Below are positions 47,521-59,430 of a stretch of DNA of 64,000 nt, in pieces. The stretch is from Datnioides undecimradiatus. Its lineage: Eukaryota; Chordata; Actinopteri; Lobotiformes; Datnioididae. Where the stretch lies: assembly GCA_008933995.1 (NCBI GenBank), contig WARS01000043.1, positions 96,001-160,000 on the forward strand. The letters run 5' to 3'. Below the pieces are notes generated by a model that saw only the letters and a list, made by a program, of their open reading frames with translations, searched no databases and was not told where the DNA came from. The stretch's first letter is position 1. Each line of letters starts with the position of its first letter. The translations under genes and the position numbers were made by a program.

Positions 47521-48533
47521 CCATCTGAAACTAAAGTCTGTGGTGTCCCAGTTCAAGAAAGGGGGCCATCGAGTCTTTTCAACATAGCAACCTGTATAGT
47601 TACCTTTTTAAATGACTGCTTGCTGCTTTTTTAACCTTTGCCTTTATACGTTGTTAATTTTGCAAACCAGTTCACCTTAAACCACCTTAAACTGCAACCA
47701 GAGGGAATCCATTTAGATTTGAATTCGATGAATTGTGACACCCATTTAAGCAATAACTTTGCAACACCCAAAACAATGTTTGATTGATGTTTTTTGGCCA
47801 AGGCTTGACTGTGAGAATGACACTTTAAGACTGCAGGGGTTTTTTAAACATATTGTTATCCTTGAAACAGCTCCAAGTGAACAAAGCAGGCCAGCTTTAG
47901 AGCACAACCCCCGTTAAGTTAAAAGTTTTACCTTATTAGCATGAAGCTTGTTAGCTGGAGTGCTAGTGGTTGTTGCTCACACAAACGCAGACGGTAAGTG
48001 TCAACGCAGGCAGAGCGGAGGGAAAGAAAAATCAACATTAAACCGACGCAGGGCTTTCAGTTGTGAACATCCAGTAGCTGGTAAATGAGAGTTGTCAACG
48101 TCTGTGTTAACATCACAAGGTACCTCGATTTTTCTGGTTTAAAAAACAGTGGTAGGATAATTTAAAAACTCATTAATCATTTAAATTCAGTACATGGGAC
48201 GTGTTTTTTCTCTCAGTCTTACAGCAAATATGGCGGTGCAAAGAAGGAGAACTTGATACGGTTTAGGAGCTACTTTTGGATTCCTCCTCTTAATTTTCGA
48301 TTTGTCACTTGCTGCATGCAGGGGGAACTTGTCAACGGTGATCACACCTGACATTTGATTACTCGGAAAAATTGGCCGATTCTACGGTATCTTGTTTTTC
48401 AGAAGGGAGCCCACACTTTTCCCTGCTGCGTCTTGTAGCAGCAGGGAAAGCAGAGGTGTTAGATGCCAAAGAAAGCACGTTGTTGGACATTCGCTGGTGT
48501 GGTTAACGTGATGACTTTTTTGGCAAGGCCAGC

Positions 48534-48632
48534 CAAGAAAAGACAAGACAGGTCCAGAAAAGACAAGACATGATGAGACACGATTAGATTACAGACAATC
48601 AGATTAGATAAGATTAGATAAGATAAGATAAG
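48534..48632. repeat. Degenerate pentamer tandem repeat (GATAA/AGACA type)
   Basis: AAGAAAAGACAAGACAGG gives way to AGACAAGACATGATGAGACA and then to AGATTAGATAAGATTAGATA. The unit length stays near five bases while the sequence drifts from AGACA to AGATA across the array. Confidence 0.8.
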
Positions 48633-49069
48633 CATCCAGAATATGACGCGTTGTAGAAAAAAAACAGAAAATACCGAGTGTATCACAGGAACTTAGGCAC
48701 AGTCCGGTCTAAATCTACATTTACCTTGATCATTTGTAGTTTGACTGACAGGCTGTGTTTAGGGGAATGACAGGACCAGCAGTCAGCACAATGTATAGGA
48801 GAGCACACACGTACACACTCAAACACCTATGCGCAGATGTATGGCATATACCTGTCTCCTTAGGTTAGCAGGAGCCTGCAGTAATCATATTTGCCAGGTT
48901 CTTGGCAGTTTCAGCAAAGCAGTCAATCTGATGGCAGGGTCGAAAGGGTCCGTGTGTATGTGTGTATGCATGTGTGTGTGTGTGTGTGTGCAAAAGAAGT
49001 GCAATAAAGCAGTGTACGCTGCTATGCTAGCCACTGGGCAGCATGAAAGGGAACAAACCGAGCGCGAGA

Positions 49070-49870
49070 GAGATAGAGACCCTGCCCACTGAGTGAGACA
49101 GAAACGGAGAGAAACGTAGATTGAGAGCGAGCGAGGGAGGCCGAGAGGCAGTGAGAGACACAGAGGAGAAGTGAGAGAGAGAGAAAGAGAGTGACACAGT
49201 GAGAGAGATGGAGAGAGAGAGAGACCTATGAGAAAATCAATGCTGTGTCCACCAGGGACAGAATGTCATGACGGTTTTTTTACTCTGTGGTATAATGGAG
49301 GGTTGGAGCCTTTTACTGCAGGAGTCACCTTGTCTAATGGAGGGAGAGATGGAGGGATGGAGGAGGGGTGATAAAGGGAAAAAGAGGGAAATAGCAAGGG
49401 AAGAAGGGGAGAGAGAATTTAAGGTCTTCGGGGCTCGTTGGAGGAAGCTGGAATGGAGGGATAGTGTTAAATGAGGTAGAAGAGGCAAGAAGCTGAGAAG
49501 GGATGGAGTGAACAGTAGATGGTGGAATGGATGGAGAGCAGGGTAGAAAACAAGAAAGAGGAAATCAGAAAGAGAAAAAAGACCACGAAGGAGAGAGGGA
49601 GGAGGGACAAAATACTGACAGACAGATGATGGTGAAAGAGAAACAAGTGGGAGAAGAGTGGATGAGGGGAGAGTGAAACTGTTGGTAGGGAGGATGGAGG
49701 ATCAAGACATGGTGACAGATGAAGGGAGAGAGCGCTTGAGCTGATGGAAGAGGGGAAAGGAGGAAAGGAAAAGTGGCACAATCTAAGGAGGGGGGAGAAA
49801 GTGTAAGGGAGCACTGGCATGAGGAGAAACCAGAGGAAGAAAGACGACGAGGAGGAGAAGAAGGAGGAAT
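49070..49870. repeat. Long purine-rich block (about 0.8 kb)
   Basis: The largest purine block of the window: (GA)n and GGGAGA units, GGAGGGATGGAGG units, then GGAAAGGAGGAAAGG. It is interrupted near 49230-49330 by mixed sequence. Confidence 0.87.
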
Positions 49871-52800
49871 AAGTGACTGATCTTTATATGCCTGAGTCAC
49901 TCCTAATTTTGGCAGGAAAAAAGTAAAATGATTCACTTCGTAGGTCAAAGCAATTTAGCGCAAAACATTTTAACGGGGGTAGAGACAATTTTACCGTCAA
50001 ATTTGATTGATATGACTTTATAGCTTTGGCAGAAAGTGAAGAGCCGTGTTAAGAGAGAGAGAGTGAGTCTGGTGTTAAAGAGCTAAGGGCAGGGTGCAGC
50101 ATTTTGGAGTGGAACATATCCAGTGTGCGAAGTCTGGAAAGTCATATTGAATTTCACCTACTGTACATTGGAGCTGCTCAGTGGGACAGCCGTAGGAGAA
50201 TGTGGTTATACTGGGCAGTTCTCAGGTGTAAATGTGTGTAAACGTACGAATGTGACGCCAGGAGCTGCTGAAACAAAACAGCCCGCATGCAAACCGTCCC
50301 TGGATAAACAAAAACGAAAGCCATTAATATCAACGTGCGAGGGGTAACAGCTAAGTTGCGATTCGCTCCGGCTGCTTGCGTGCCTGGCGCTGAACTTCGA
50401 GCGGTTGCGAAATACTCGAGCGAGTCTAAGGTGAAAGAGGTAAGGTGCCGCGTGGCGTTTAGTTTGGATTGTGTCCGATGTGAGAGGGGAGAGTGGATTA
50501 GATGATCAGAGGCCAACCTGAACTCAAAGGTTTGGAGCCCGGCCATGAGAACTGACACTTGCTCGCTTACATACACGCAAACATGCACGCGCTCACACAC
50601 ACATGCAGCGGTACAGCGAGTACAGGCGCTTTCAGGTCCATTTAACTTAAGAGTAATAATCTCCTGTGGACTTTGGCGGCCATATTGAACTTACATCACA
50701 CTTGGGAGAGGAAACTAAGCAGAAGAGCACATTTGCCTGTATCCTGACTGTGAATTACCGATCTGTAGCAAGATGCATATTAGTCACTTCACACATTGCC
50801 CAATGAAAAAGGGCTAGAAACACATAGATCTTAACAGTTCAAGGACACGTACAGTTAGTCCACATTTTAAGCTGATGTATTTGGCTGATTATTTGGACGT
50901 ACTGGATATAAATTCAAGCAGTTGTTGTAACTGCCTCTCTGAGCAGTTGCAAAGCTGTGTTTTTTGTGTAGTGGGGTGAAATATTGCGGCGGCCGTGCCA
51001 ACCTAAACCTGGAGCCCAGAATTCCTATTGAGCTCTCCGTTGGTGAAAGTCATTAGTTCTGTGTTGAGGAAGCGCAGTTTGATGTACACATTGGGGGTGA
51101 GAGGTTAAATAAGACTGAAGTACTCTCTGAAGTAACTTAATCACAGTTGCACAGTCGAGAAAGCTCAAAAACAAGGTCCATTTAGTGGGTGTCCTGGTTT
51201 TGATGATATCACATGATCATCAGCAGTTTGCCCAGTAGTCAGGAAACTGCAGATGCACAGATTTCCCTTTTGTAGACTAGTTTAAGCACCTTTTAAAATC
51301 CCTGATCACTCAAAAGCTAAGATTAACAGTCTATTTTTGAGCAGCAGCTAGGAAAAACTACCTCAGCACAATGTCTATTTTGTTGCCTGGAGCTTTCAGT
51401 TATATTACATGATCTTCATTGGCATACGGGAATGAAATAAATGATTTATTTTCACCTAGCAGTCGTCCAGAGGATAAATATGACAGATACAGTTGGCGTG
51501 CAGTCAAATATGACCCATCTTTGCATCGGTGATTAGAATGATGATTTATGCACTTCCAAGTTAAAATCCATTCTTGTGAACTTTCTGTATTTAACGCGCA
51601 CGTGTCTGCTCACGTGTGTGTTAAAAAAACCCTGCTCATTACTGTTCACACATACAAAATCACAGCTAAAGATAATCTGTATATTAAGATCACCTCCTCG
51701 CTGTGCATCTCCCTCCCTTATTTTCATTTATTTAAAGAATATTATTTATTTTCTTGTTTGTTTGCAGTCAGTCAATAGCTCCTGTCATGAAATAAAGTTG
51801 GGGAGCGTGCAAAAGGATGGATTATTATCTTTTTTGCATCGTGTAGTTATTACGCTCTGCTCTGTTTTTCTATCCCATTCTCTATTCCTTTTCCTCTGTC
51901 ACATCAGTCATGGCTGATAAAACACAACAGCAAACTTTAATTTACACAGAGAAGATTTGTTGAGCAAAGCTGCTTTTTCTTCGGCGTTATCCAGCTTTAT
52001 TGTGCCATACTGTTACAAACCTCGGGGTGCTTTCAGACGTGAGCTGTTGGGTCTGGACTTTCGGACTTTTCAGTTCAGGTGTGTGTGCAAACCTTCCCTG
52101 AGAAACTGACGGAGGTGTTTTCGGTCTGGATTAATTTAGGCGTGTTTTTGACTTTTGCACCAATCACAAGAAGTTTCAATCAGTTATTGTCAGAACTGGG
52201 GAAAAAAATGAAAACAAGAACAAAAACAGGGAGAGGAAGAGGCCTAGTATTGAACTGACATTTGGTCTGAAGTTGAAAAAACAACACTTTTCAATTATTC
52301 TCCAGGAGGATGAGAGCGAGGGAGCGGAATTAAGGACCTGATAGCACACCGATGTGGGATGCGAGCCCATCTATAAACCAATCAATCGCAAGTATACAGA
52401 CACACACGTCAGGCAGGCGATGAAGGTGATGAAGGTATGTCATCTATAGCTCCTTAGTGTCGCTGACATCTTTACAATGAGAAACATGAACCTCAGTTTG
52501 AATTTTGCAGGTGTGACGGCAACCTGAGCCGTCCTACGCAACAACAGTCTACTCTGTCCTATTCTGTCCAAAACCGTATCGAACTCTCTCGCATTGAGGA
52601 CACTGTTTACCCTCAAGAGTCTGTCTCACAGTTTCCTATGCAGCATCAGGCCGGATTGATCGGCCATTATTGATGAGAAACATTGATTAGGCAGGGTATT
52701 GATCACACTATTGGTGATTAGGACGTCATGAATAAATGACAGGGGGTTATTGAGCGCTTGACTTGAGGACAAAACCTCTCTGGATAAGGAAAAAGGAGAG

Positions 52801-53265
52801 GGAGAGGGGGAGAAAGAAGAGGGGGATAAGAAAAGTGGGAATTATGGGTGGAGGTATGGTAAAGTAGAGAAAAGCAGGATGCTCAATAGAGAAAAATGGA
52901 ACTGAGTTACTGAAATAATTGTGTGGAATAGTAAGTATATCAACATGTAGGTTAGTTATAAATAACATTTTGATACCATATGTAGGATTAACACATACTC
53001 CAATTCTTTTTGATAAAGGCTTAAAACTGAACGCCATAGATACAGGTTCAATTCATGCATTACCCTAAGAATGCAGCCCCCCCTTTCCCTCTTACATAGC
53101 TTTAATGCTGGAATTATAATCTTAATCTGCACTGTCTGGCAGTATAAGACTATAAACATATACACTGTGACATATTTAACCACAGATTTGGGGGTTTTTG
53201 ATTTTCAAGATGGGTGAGGCGGGTGGAAAAAAGATGGAGGAAAGGAGGGGAGGAATTGTGCTTAC

Positions 53266-53337
53266 AGGTTCTTGACACTTGTGATTCCTCTGAAAGCTTT
53301 CCTTGGAACCGCCTGAATCTGGTTCTCGCTGAGGTCT
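53266..53337 (-). CDS. slit3: slit3 exon 5: LRR of domain D1
   Basis: This 72-bp exon encodes one complete 24-residue leucine-rich repeat. With the first codon completed from the previous exon it reads [18 protein letters not shown] followed by ITSVKNL. The LxLSxNxIxxIPxxAFxG pattern is a typical extracellular LRR and closely matches the fourth D1 repeat of vertebrate SLITs; RGIT favours SLIT3. The exon starts one base before a GAC codon and ends after CT of a Leu codon, so both boundaries are phase 2. The donor on the minus strand is GTAAGCAC. The acceptor is CAG directly preceded by a (CT)n run that is the whole polypyrimidine tract. The upstream LRR exon is not in the remaining 10.6 kb of the window, so the preceding intron is at least that long. 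Confidence 0.95.
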
Positions 53338-53340
53338 CTG

Positions 53341-53372
<32 letters not shown>
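53338..53372. repeat. (GA)n/(CAGA)n at the exon 5 acceptor
   Basis: GGAGAGAGAGAGAGAGAGAG then GACAGACAGACAGAG on the plus strand. In the slit3 transcript this is a (CU)n run that ends in CCAG at the splice site and forms its polypyrimidine tract. Confidence 0.95.
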
Positions 53373-53470
53373 GGGGGAGAGAGGGAGAAGACATTAGTTG
53401 AGGTATTCGAAGCACTCAAAGATATATGGAGTCAAATGATAAACAAAGCCACAAAACATTTGATCTATTC

Positions 53471-53482
<12 letters not shown>

Positions 53483-53518
<36 letters not shown>
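53483..53518. repeat. (CA)18 microsatellite near exon 5
   Basis: Perfect CA array 145 bp upstream of the exon 5 acceptor (in transcript sense it reads TG). GCGCGC precedes it on the plus strand. Confidence 0.97.
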
Positions 53519-53519
<1 letters not shown>

Positions 53520-53774
53520 CCAATTACAGTACAAAGGCATAGAAGGAGAAAGAGATGGAGAGAGGGAGAGAGGGAAAGGATGGCATGACATTTATGATCA
53601 GTGGAACAATTTGGTCCAAAGAGCTTCAAAGACAAAAGGAACTATCAGAAATACTGCTGGCATGAGTCCATCTACTGCCTTGAAGTGTGTGGTGTGTGTG
53701 TGTGATTAATGTGGAGGCAGTGGCGGGTAGAGAGCAAGGGAAGGGGAAGAACGAATCAGAATAAAAGACCACTC

Positions 53775-53799
53775 TGTGTGTGTGTGTGTGTGTGTGTGT
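53775..53799. repeat. (TG)12 microsatellite
   Basis: Perfect TG array, inverted relative to the CA array at 53911-53942. Confidence 0.95.
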
Positions 53800-53908
53800 T
53801 TTTGCATGTTTTCAATGTAAAAGATATATTTTTTTTCGAACCTAAGCCCTCCAACCGCGCAGCGTTGCCCCAGCAGAAAAATGAAGCAATCGCATCTATT
53901 CTGAGAAA

Positions 53909-53910
<2 letters not shown>

Positions 53911-53942
<32 letters not shown>
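53911..53942. repeat. (CA)16 microsatellite
   Basis: Perfect AC/CA array. Confidence 0.97.
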
Positions 53943-53944
<2 letters not shown>

Positions 53945-56900
53945 TAATACCACTGTCAAGCAACATGTTTTTTTTCTAACTCTTAGTGATGACTCTTCTT
54001 TTCCCTCTTTAACACACACAAAGAACAGCGGCCACACCAAGTCTTCTGCTCTTCCTCCGTAATGAACGCTGATATGAGCCAAATGATTTTTGACATGACA
54101 CAACTGACGGGCCTTAACTCTATTAGTGTTGTTTGTTGGGGAGAAGGCCTGGCAGGCAAACCAGGTTCAGAAGGCACAACGTAATTAGAGAGAGAGGGAG
54201 CGAGTGAGAGAAGGAGAGGTATGAAATATCAGACGAGCTAATCACCCCATATTCCTGCCAGTCAGGCCCGAGTTAAACACACACACACACACTGAGCGCA
54301 CATGTGCTAACAAAGCCAATCAGCGGCAGCTCAAATACACGACCACGCATGTTAGACAGTCAACACATGCGAAGAGCAACAGACTTCAGCCTGGACTTTT
54401 CTGGTTGACCTTGACACACACACAAACGCACAGCATGAATATCAGTCAAACTCCCTATAGGGAACGCTAATTATGTACCAGCCATATTCATAACATTTTC
54501 CTGTCACGCAGCAAAGAAACGCTGTCTCTCATTGGTCGGTTTTCACAGACAGACGATCACACGTGTGCGCCCACACACGTCCCCATGAGGATGCATTTTT
54601 CTCCACTTACTTTACGGACTTACTTTACACCAATGACCGATTTTCCCGTCTGCTAAGATGTTCAAGAGGCTACCCAGAGGCGGAGCGTGCTCTTACAGGT
54701 GGGGGAAGATTTTAGATCCTGATCGACAATGACGCCGTCGACAGTCAACTTTTCGGACAAATCGAACAGGTAACAATATTTCGTGTCCTCTTGCTTTGGC
54801 TTCCAAACTTCATATAAGCTCATTGACTAGATCCGCTCTAACTATCTCTCCCTTGGGTTGCATATCGTAAGCGATGCAACGCCAACGGCTGCTAGCGACG
54901 TGACAGATCAGGAGCTTGTGCAAAAAAACAAAACTATTTAGCCACGTTTTAATTTGAATTGTAAATGTTTTATTGAAACAATGTTATCTTTTTAGATTCA
55001 GTTTAAAACTACAAGCTCCAAACCTCTGTAGCACCTTCAATGCAATATTGTGTTTTAATGCTGCAAATGGAAAAAGTCATCCGGGAAATCAGTTTAGATT
55101 TTGGATCATTGTTGCAATTGAACAGATATTTTGGGCTCATAATCTTAAATCATTATTGGTCTGCTTTTATTCCTGCGACACACTATAAAAGCATGTATTC
55201 AGTGACATACACCACAGCCTTCCTATGGGATTATTTGATTTTTTTATTAATATTATTGTTATTTACATTTCTTTTATGCCCCTAGGTGTTCACTGTGTGT
55301 GAGAGGATTATTAGTTGTTCTTTTGTGTGAGCTCTACATTCATAATTCCCACCAAGTCTGCTGACTTGGCGCTAAAGTATTGACATCTTGAATAAGCATA
55401 CTCACACGCGCTGTCACACGTACACTCACATACATTTACACACGTTCAATTTACACACATTCACGTACACAGGAGGAAAACCGGTTGTGCATTATTCCAG
55501 AGCCAATCAACATTTATTAGGGCTGTGAATGTTAATTGGCGCGCCGTGCTCGGAAAACAGAAAACTCATTTCCTCAAACTAACAAGGTTTCATCGTTTTG
55601 GACGTTTCCCTTTCAGCCCTGTGTTTTCTGGCGTACTCCTTTTGTTTGACAAGAGATGAGCGTTCCCCCGTTTTCTCTCCCCGGGCCTTGATGGGAAAAG
55701 TATGTGCCTGGCATTGTATACTCTTTAGGCAAAGAAAATATGTGCTTTTATGTGCAATTTTGCTCAGCGCTTGCGGTAACGAAGGAGCACAAAAAAGGCA
55801 AACATTTGACAGGCAGGAATGGTATTATGATATTTTAATGTGCAGCACAGCCGGAAAATATTCCTCATGTTTACACTTCTTGTTGTGAAGGTTTTGACAC
55901 TTTTTGGGTATGGATGGGATTTTTCTGAAAGGTTTTTCTTTCTGTTTTTTTTCGGTCTTTGCTGCTCCCATGCTGACGTTGACAGCACAAATAGGAAACA
56001 GAGAGTAAAGCTGTTATCACTCTCTATCCCGCACTCCCCTTTCTCTATCATTCTCTATTATCTATCATTCTCTTCGTCTATCTGCCTAACTATCTAACTA
56101 TATCCATAAATCTATCTTGTTTATCTCTATGATTTGCATCTCTTTTTTTTAGCACCATGCCCTCTGTGGACTGCTGACAAACAAAGAGGAGAATGATAAC
56201 GACAAGAAAGAAAGAAAAAAGAAACACGCACACACAAAAAAACGAATGAGAACAAGATAAAGAAAAACATTAAAAAGTCATATTTCAGAGGAGTTCCACG
56301 GCTAATAAATCTTTTATTGTTTTGTTTACCCACCATGATATTTATTTGTTATTTCTTCTAACAGAAGGAAAGCCATCCAAGTCAAATAAAAGCCATTATG
56401 AGACTGTGTGTCTCTCTGTCGGCCTTTATGACTCCAGCTGAGTGACTGACACCAGCTCCGGGAGTCCACAGTTTAGGCCGCCATAATAAAACTCATATGT
56501 CACAAGGCTTTGAATGAAGTTTTCATCATACGGGTGGTTACTAGTTGTCCATTTGTGACGTCGGTTTTAGGGTTATGGAAATGTTTTAATGTCCAAGCTG
56601 CACCCAGTGCTCTCACTGTTTGCTTTGACATTTTGGGAGGTGTAAACAAAAGATGGACACCTCTTCAACATGTTGTTGTAAACTAAATACAGCATGTTAC
56701 TTTAATGAGTCCAACCAGATTCAATGCGTGAGTGAGAGGAGGGGAGCCCTCCCCAAAATGTGTTTGCAGTTAGATAAAGCATCTATCAGTCTGATAAATG
56801 TGTTTGTAATAATTGCTTGAAGCTGCACTAGGCATGGTTTTTATGTACAAATGCAAAGGTTTTATCAGCTTGAAACAGAGAAGACTTCCTGAATTGTTTA

Positions 56901-58640
56901 GAAACTAAATTCTGATGTGGTCACTAGCAAGAGGACAAATGATGAACATAGTTGTCATTCTTGACCATATCTCCAGGCACAAATACAATGAAATTTTGAG
57001 GCAGCATTTATACAATCTTGAAGTCACTTCACATGAACAGGCGAAGGCCTTAAAAACCCCGAAAATATGGTTCAAATTTAAAGTGTCAGAGTGTTTCTCT
57101 ATAAATGAAACATTCATTACCAAACGTGCAACAATCAAAGCTACGGTCTGGGGGGAAATAATGAATTATTTACTAGAAGTTTCAAAATCAAAAACTCAGC
57201 TAATTTGCTCCATCACATTCAATTGAGAGTGGTCTGCCAACAAAAGCAAACAATCCAGGAACTGTCATCACATGTGATGGAAAAAAAAACAAAGAAATGC
57301 AGAAATCTGTCCTGTGGAGTAACCAAAACTATCCAAACTCTGTAACAAATGTGTTCATGTGGAACTGCTCTGCTAATAGTAGGAAATGTATTAAGACAAT
57401 GAGCCTTTAAGGGTCTCTAATATCCATTCAAGCATGTGTTTGCCATTTGGCACAGTTTTAATATGACCTTATGCTCTGGCAGATATTAAAAATAACCCGC
57501 ATCATAATGCATTACTAATGAGTGACCACATTCAACATGCAGCATCGGGTTATGTCTTCATGTAAACAGTTGTCCTCCTCTCATCTCTCTGTGACTCATA
57601 CCTGCCGACCTTTGAGTAGAGCGAAGGCTATCACCAACAGGAGATTGGCCTGTGATCCTTGAAAAGGACACTCACTGATAGACTAACCACACAAACACAA
57701 AAACGCACACACACACACACACAGACAAACAGACACAGACGTGGCTCATTTGGATAGCAGGATGGTTTGTACACCAGTGTCTAGCAATCTGCTCCCACAT
57801 TTCAATTATTGGATTTAGCCTTTTTGGTCCTCCTCTATTGCCACAGACTTTGAAGGAGAGCACAATTAATCTCCAAAAAAATTCTATTAAGGAGACGGAT
57901 GGCTGTTTGAATTATACATCAGTTCTATTAGGATGACAAATTCTGTAAATTATGGCGATACTGATTGTGAAAACAACTGCATATCTTTGAGGAATTGGGA
58001 AATCTCAAGAAGTGGATGGAGACGAGACAAGCCATTCCAAAAGTTCACAGAAGTTCAAGGAAGCTAAGTTTAGTATCCAGGGAGAAAATGAAGACGGGAA
58101 TGAGTCAGAGGAGGAGGGAGAAAGAGAGGATGAATAAATAACAGCAGCAGCAGAGGAAGAAAAGTCTTCCATTATCAATTCCATGTTTGTCATGGCTTCC
58201 TAAGTACTGTATAATTGATTGAATTTTGACCAAATGTCTTCCAGACCTTCCCCTTTCACCACAGAGACCCCCCACCCTCGGTTAGAGTTTCCCCAGCCAA
58301 GGCCTCTCCTCTCTGGGCATGGTGACTCTCTGTGGCCCCTAGAAGTCTGGAAGAATTGAGGATGACAGCGAGATCTTCCTCAGGCTGGGGTAGCGATGGT
58401 GGTGGTGGTGGTCGTGTTGGTGTATGAGCAGCATGTTTATGTGTGTGTGCTCCCAGCTATCACCTCCTCCATATTAAGTTCCATTATTCATGTGAGGAGA
58501 ATAATAACACTCGCCAGGTCACCCTTTGCCGCCTCGGATATTACTGTTAACCCTTTAAATCGCACATACACACGCAGAAACACACACACAGAATGGTAAA
58601 CGGACCGCGTTGTGCCTCCTCGCACGCTGGTGTTAACCCT

Positions 58641-58642
<2 letters not shown>

Positions 58643-58681
<39 letters not shown>
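58643..58681. repeat. (CA)19 microsatellite
   Basis: Perfect CA array in intron 4. Confidence 0.98.
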
Positions 58682-58682
<1 letters not shown>

Positions 58683-59129
58683 TTGCACCCACAGACACAT
58701 GCTGATACAAAAACAGAAACATGTGCACACACTTATGATTTCGTCTCCATTTCAATCATACACACAGACCAAATTAACTCTTCTCCTAGGCTATCTCACC
58801 CTACGCTTTTTTTTGTGTCACAGCAGGCACCAGATATTAGATGGATCCGCCCTCAGGCTTGTCCAGATATGAACCAGGGCCACTCTGCACCATTAACCTG
58901 CAAGCAGGGGAGTGGAAACAGGCCTGTTTGATTTCATATGGCTTTGTGTCAGATGGCATCACAGGAGGTCTCAGTTAGACAGAGATGACAAGGAGGGCGG
59001 CAAAGGTGGGCATCCTCGTGTCAGGTAGAATTTGTGTGTCTCTGCGTGAGAGAAACAGCAGGCAGGTGAGAGAGGACTGGGCGACAATGTACAGTACGCA
59101 CCCTTGTGTGTGTGTCTTTTATTAAAAGA

Positions 59130-59430
59130 AGAGTGGCTGTAATGGAAGAAAGAAAGAGAGATGACCCTTGGCTGGGGTCCAGGGGGGAGATGAAAAAGAG
59201 GGAGGAGAGGATCAGGAGGAAAATTGACGGAGAGGAAGAAAAGGGATGGAGATGGAAGACAGGGGTGGCACAATTTCTTTTCTGAAACCGGAGAAACCTT
59301 CAATGGCTTGCTCAAGCCTCTCACTTCTCTTCTCCCTGTCTTTCTTCCTCTTCTCTCACTTTCCTTTTCCACCCCTTCTGCTATCTCCCTTTCTCTCTTT
59401 CTGTCTGCCTCTTTTTCTCTCCCTTGGGGG
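59130..59430. repeat. Purine block followed by pyrimidine block
   Basis: Purine-rich 59130-59270 and pyrimidine-rich 59310-59430 around a short mixed centre; the same arrangement as 23560-24090 at smaller scale. Confidence 0.8.

Larger units (their letters stand above)
39285..53265 (-). other. slit3: slit3 intron 5 (13.98 kb)
   Basis: GT donor at 53265-53264 and AG acceptor at 39286-39285 on the minus strand. It contains an 0.8 kb purine block (49070-49870), a shorter one (44695-44950), pyrimidine blocks (39870-41170), several (CA)n arrays around 40550-40720, a dispersed-repeat fragment (47246-47520) and a degenerate pentamer repeat (48534-48632). Elsewhere, for example 41200-44690 and 50100-52750, I see unique AT-rich sequence without a gene. 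Open reading frames here are short and lack recognisable protein character. Confidence 0.85.
1038..53337 (-). other. slit3: slit3 gene, internal part (exons 5-12 by homology)
   Basis: Eight exons on the minus strand share one open frame and encode consecutive pieces of a Slit protein, a secreted axon-guidance and cell-migration ligand for Robo receptors. Six exons are exactly 72 bp. The other two (164 and 145 bp) sum to 309 bp, so the total is 741 bp with no frame break. All introns have GT donors and AG acceptors. Assignment to SLIT3 rather than SLIT1/2 comes from paralog-specific positions as I remember the human proteins: RGIT in exon 5 (SLIT2 RGAV, SLIT1 RGAT), RDLEIL in exon 6 (DLEVL in the others), CMAP in exon 8, LPEAIVEI in exon 9 and [13 protein letters not shown] in exon 12. 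The start codon, signal peptide, D1 N-cap and first LRRs lie beyond position 64000. D3, D4, the EGF repeats, the laminin-G domain and the cystine knot lie beyond position 1. Exon numbering is inferred. Confidence 0.95.

Noticed and set aside
47240..47587. 115-codon open frame on the plus strand
   Set aside because: It lies on a common fish dispersed repeat that does not encode this frame.
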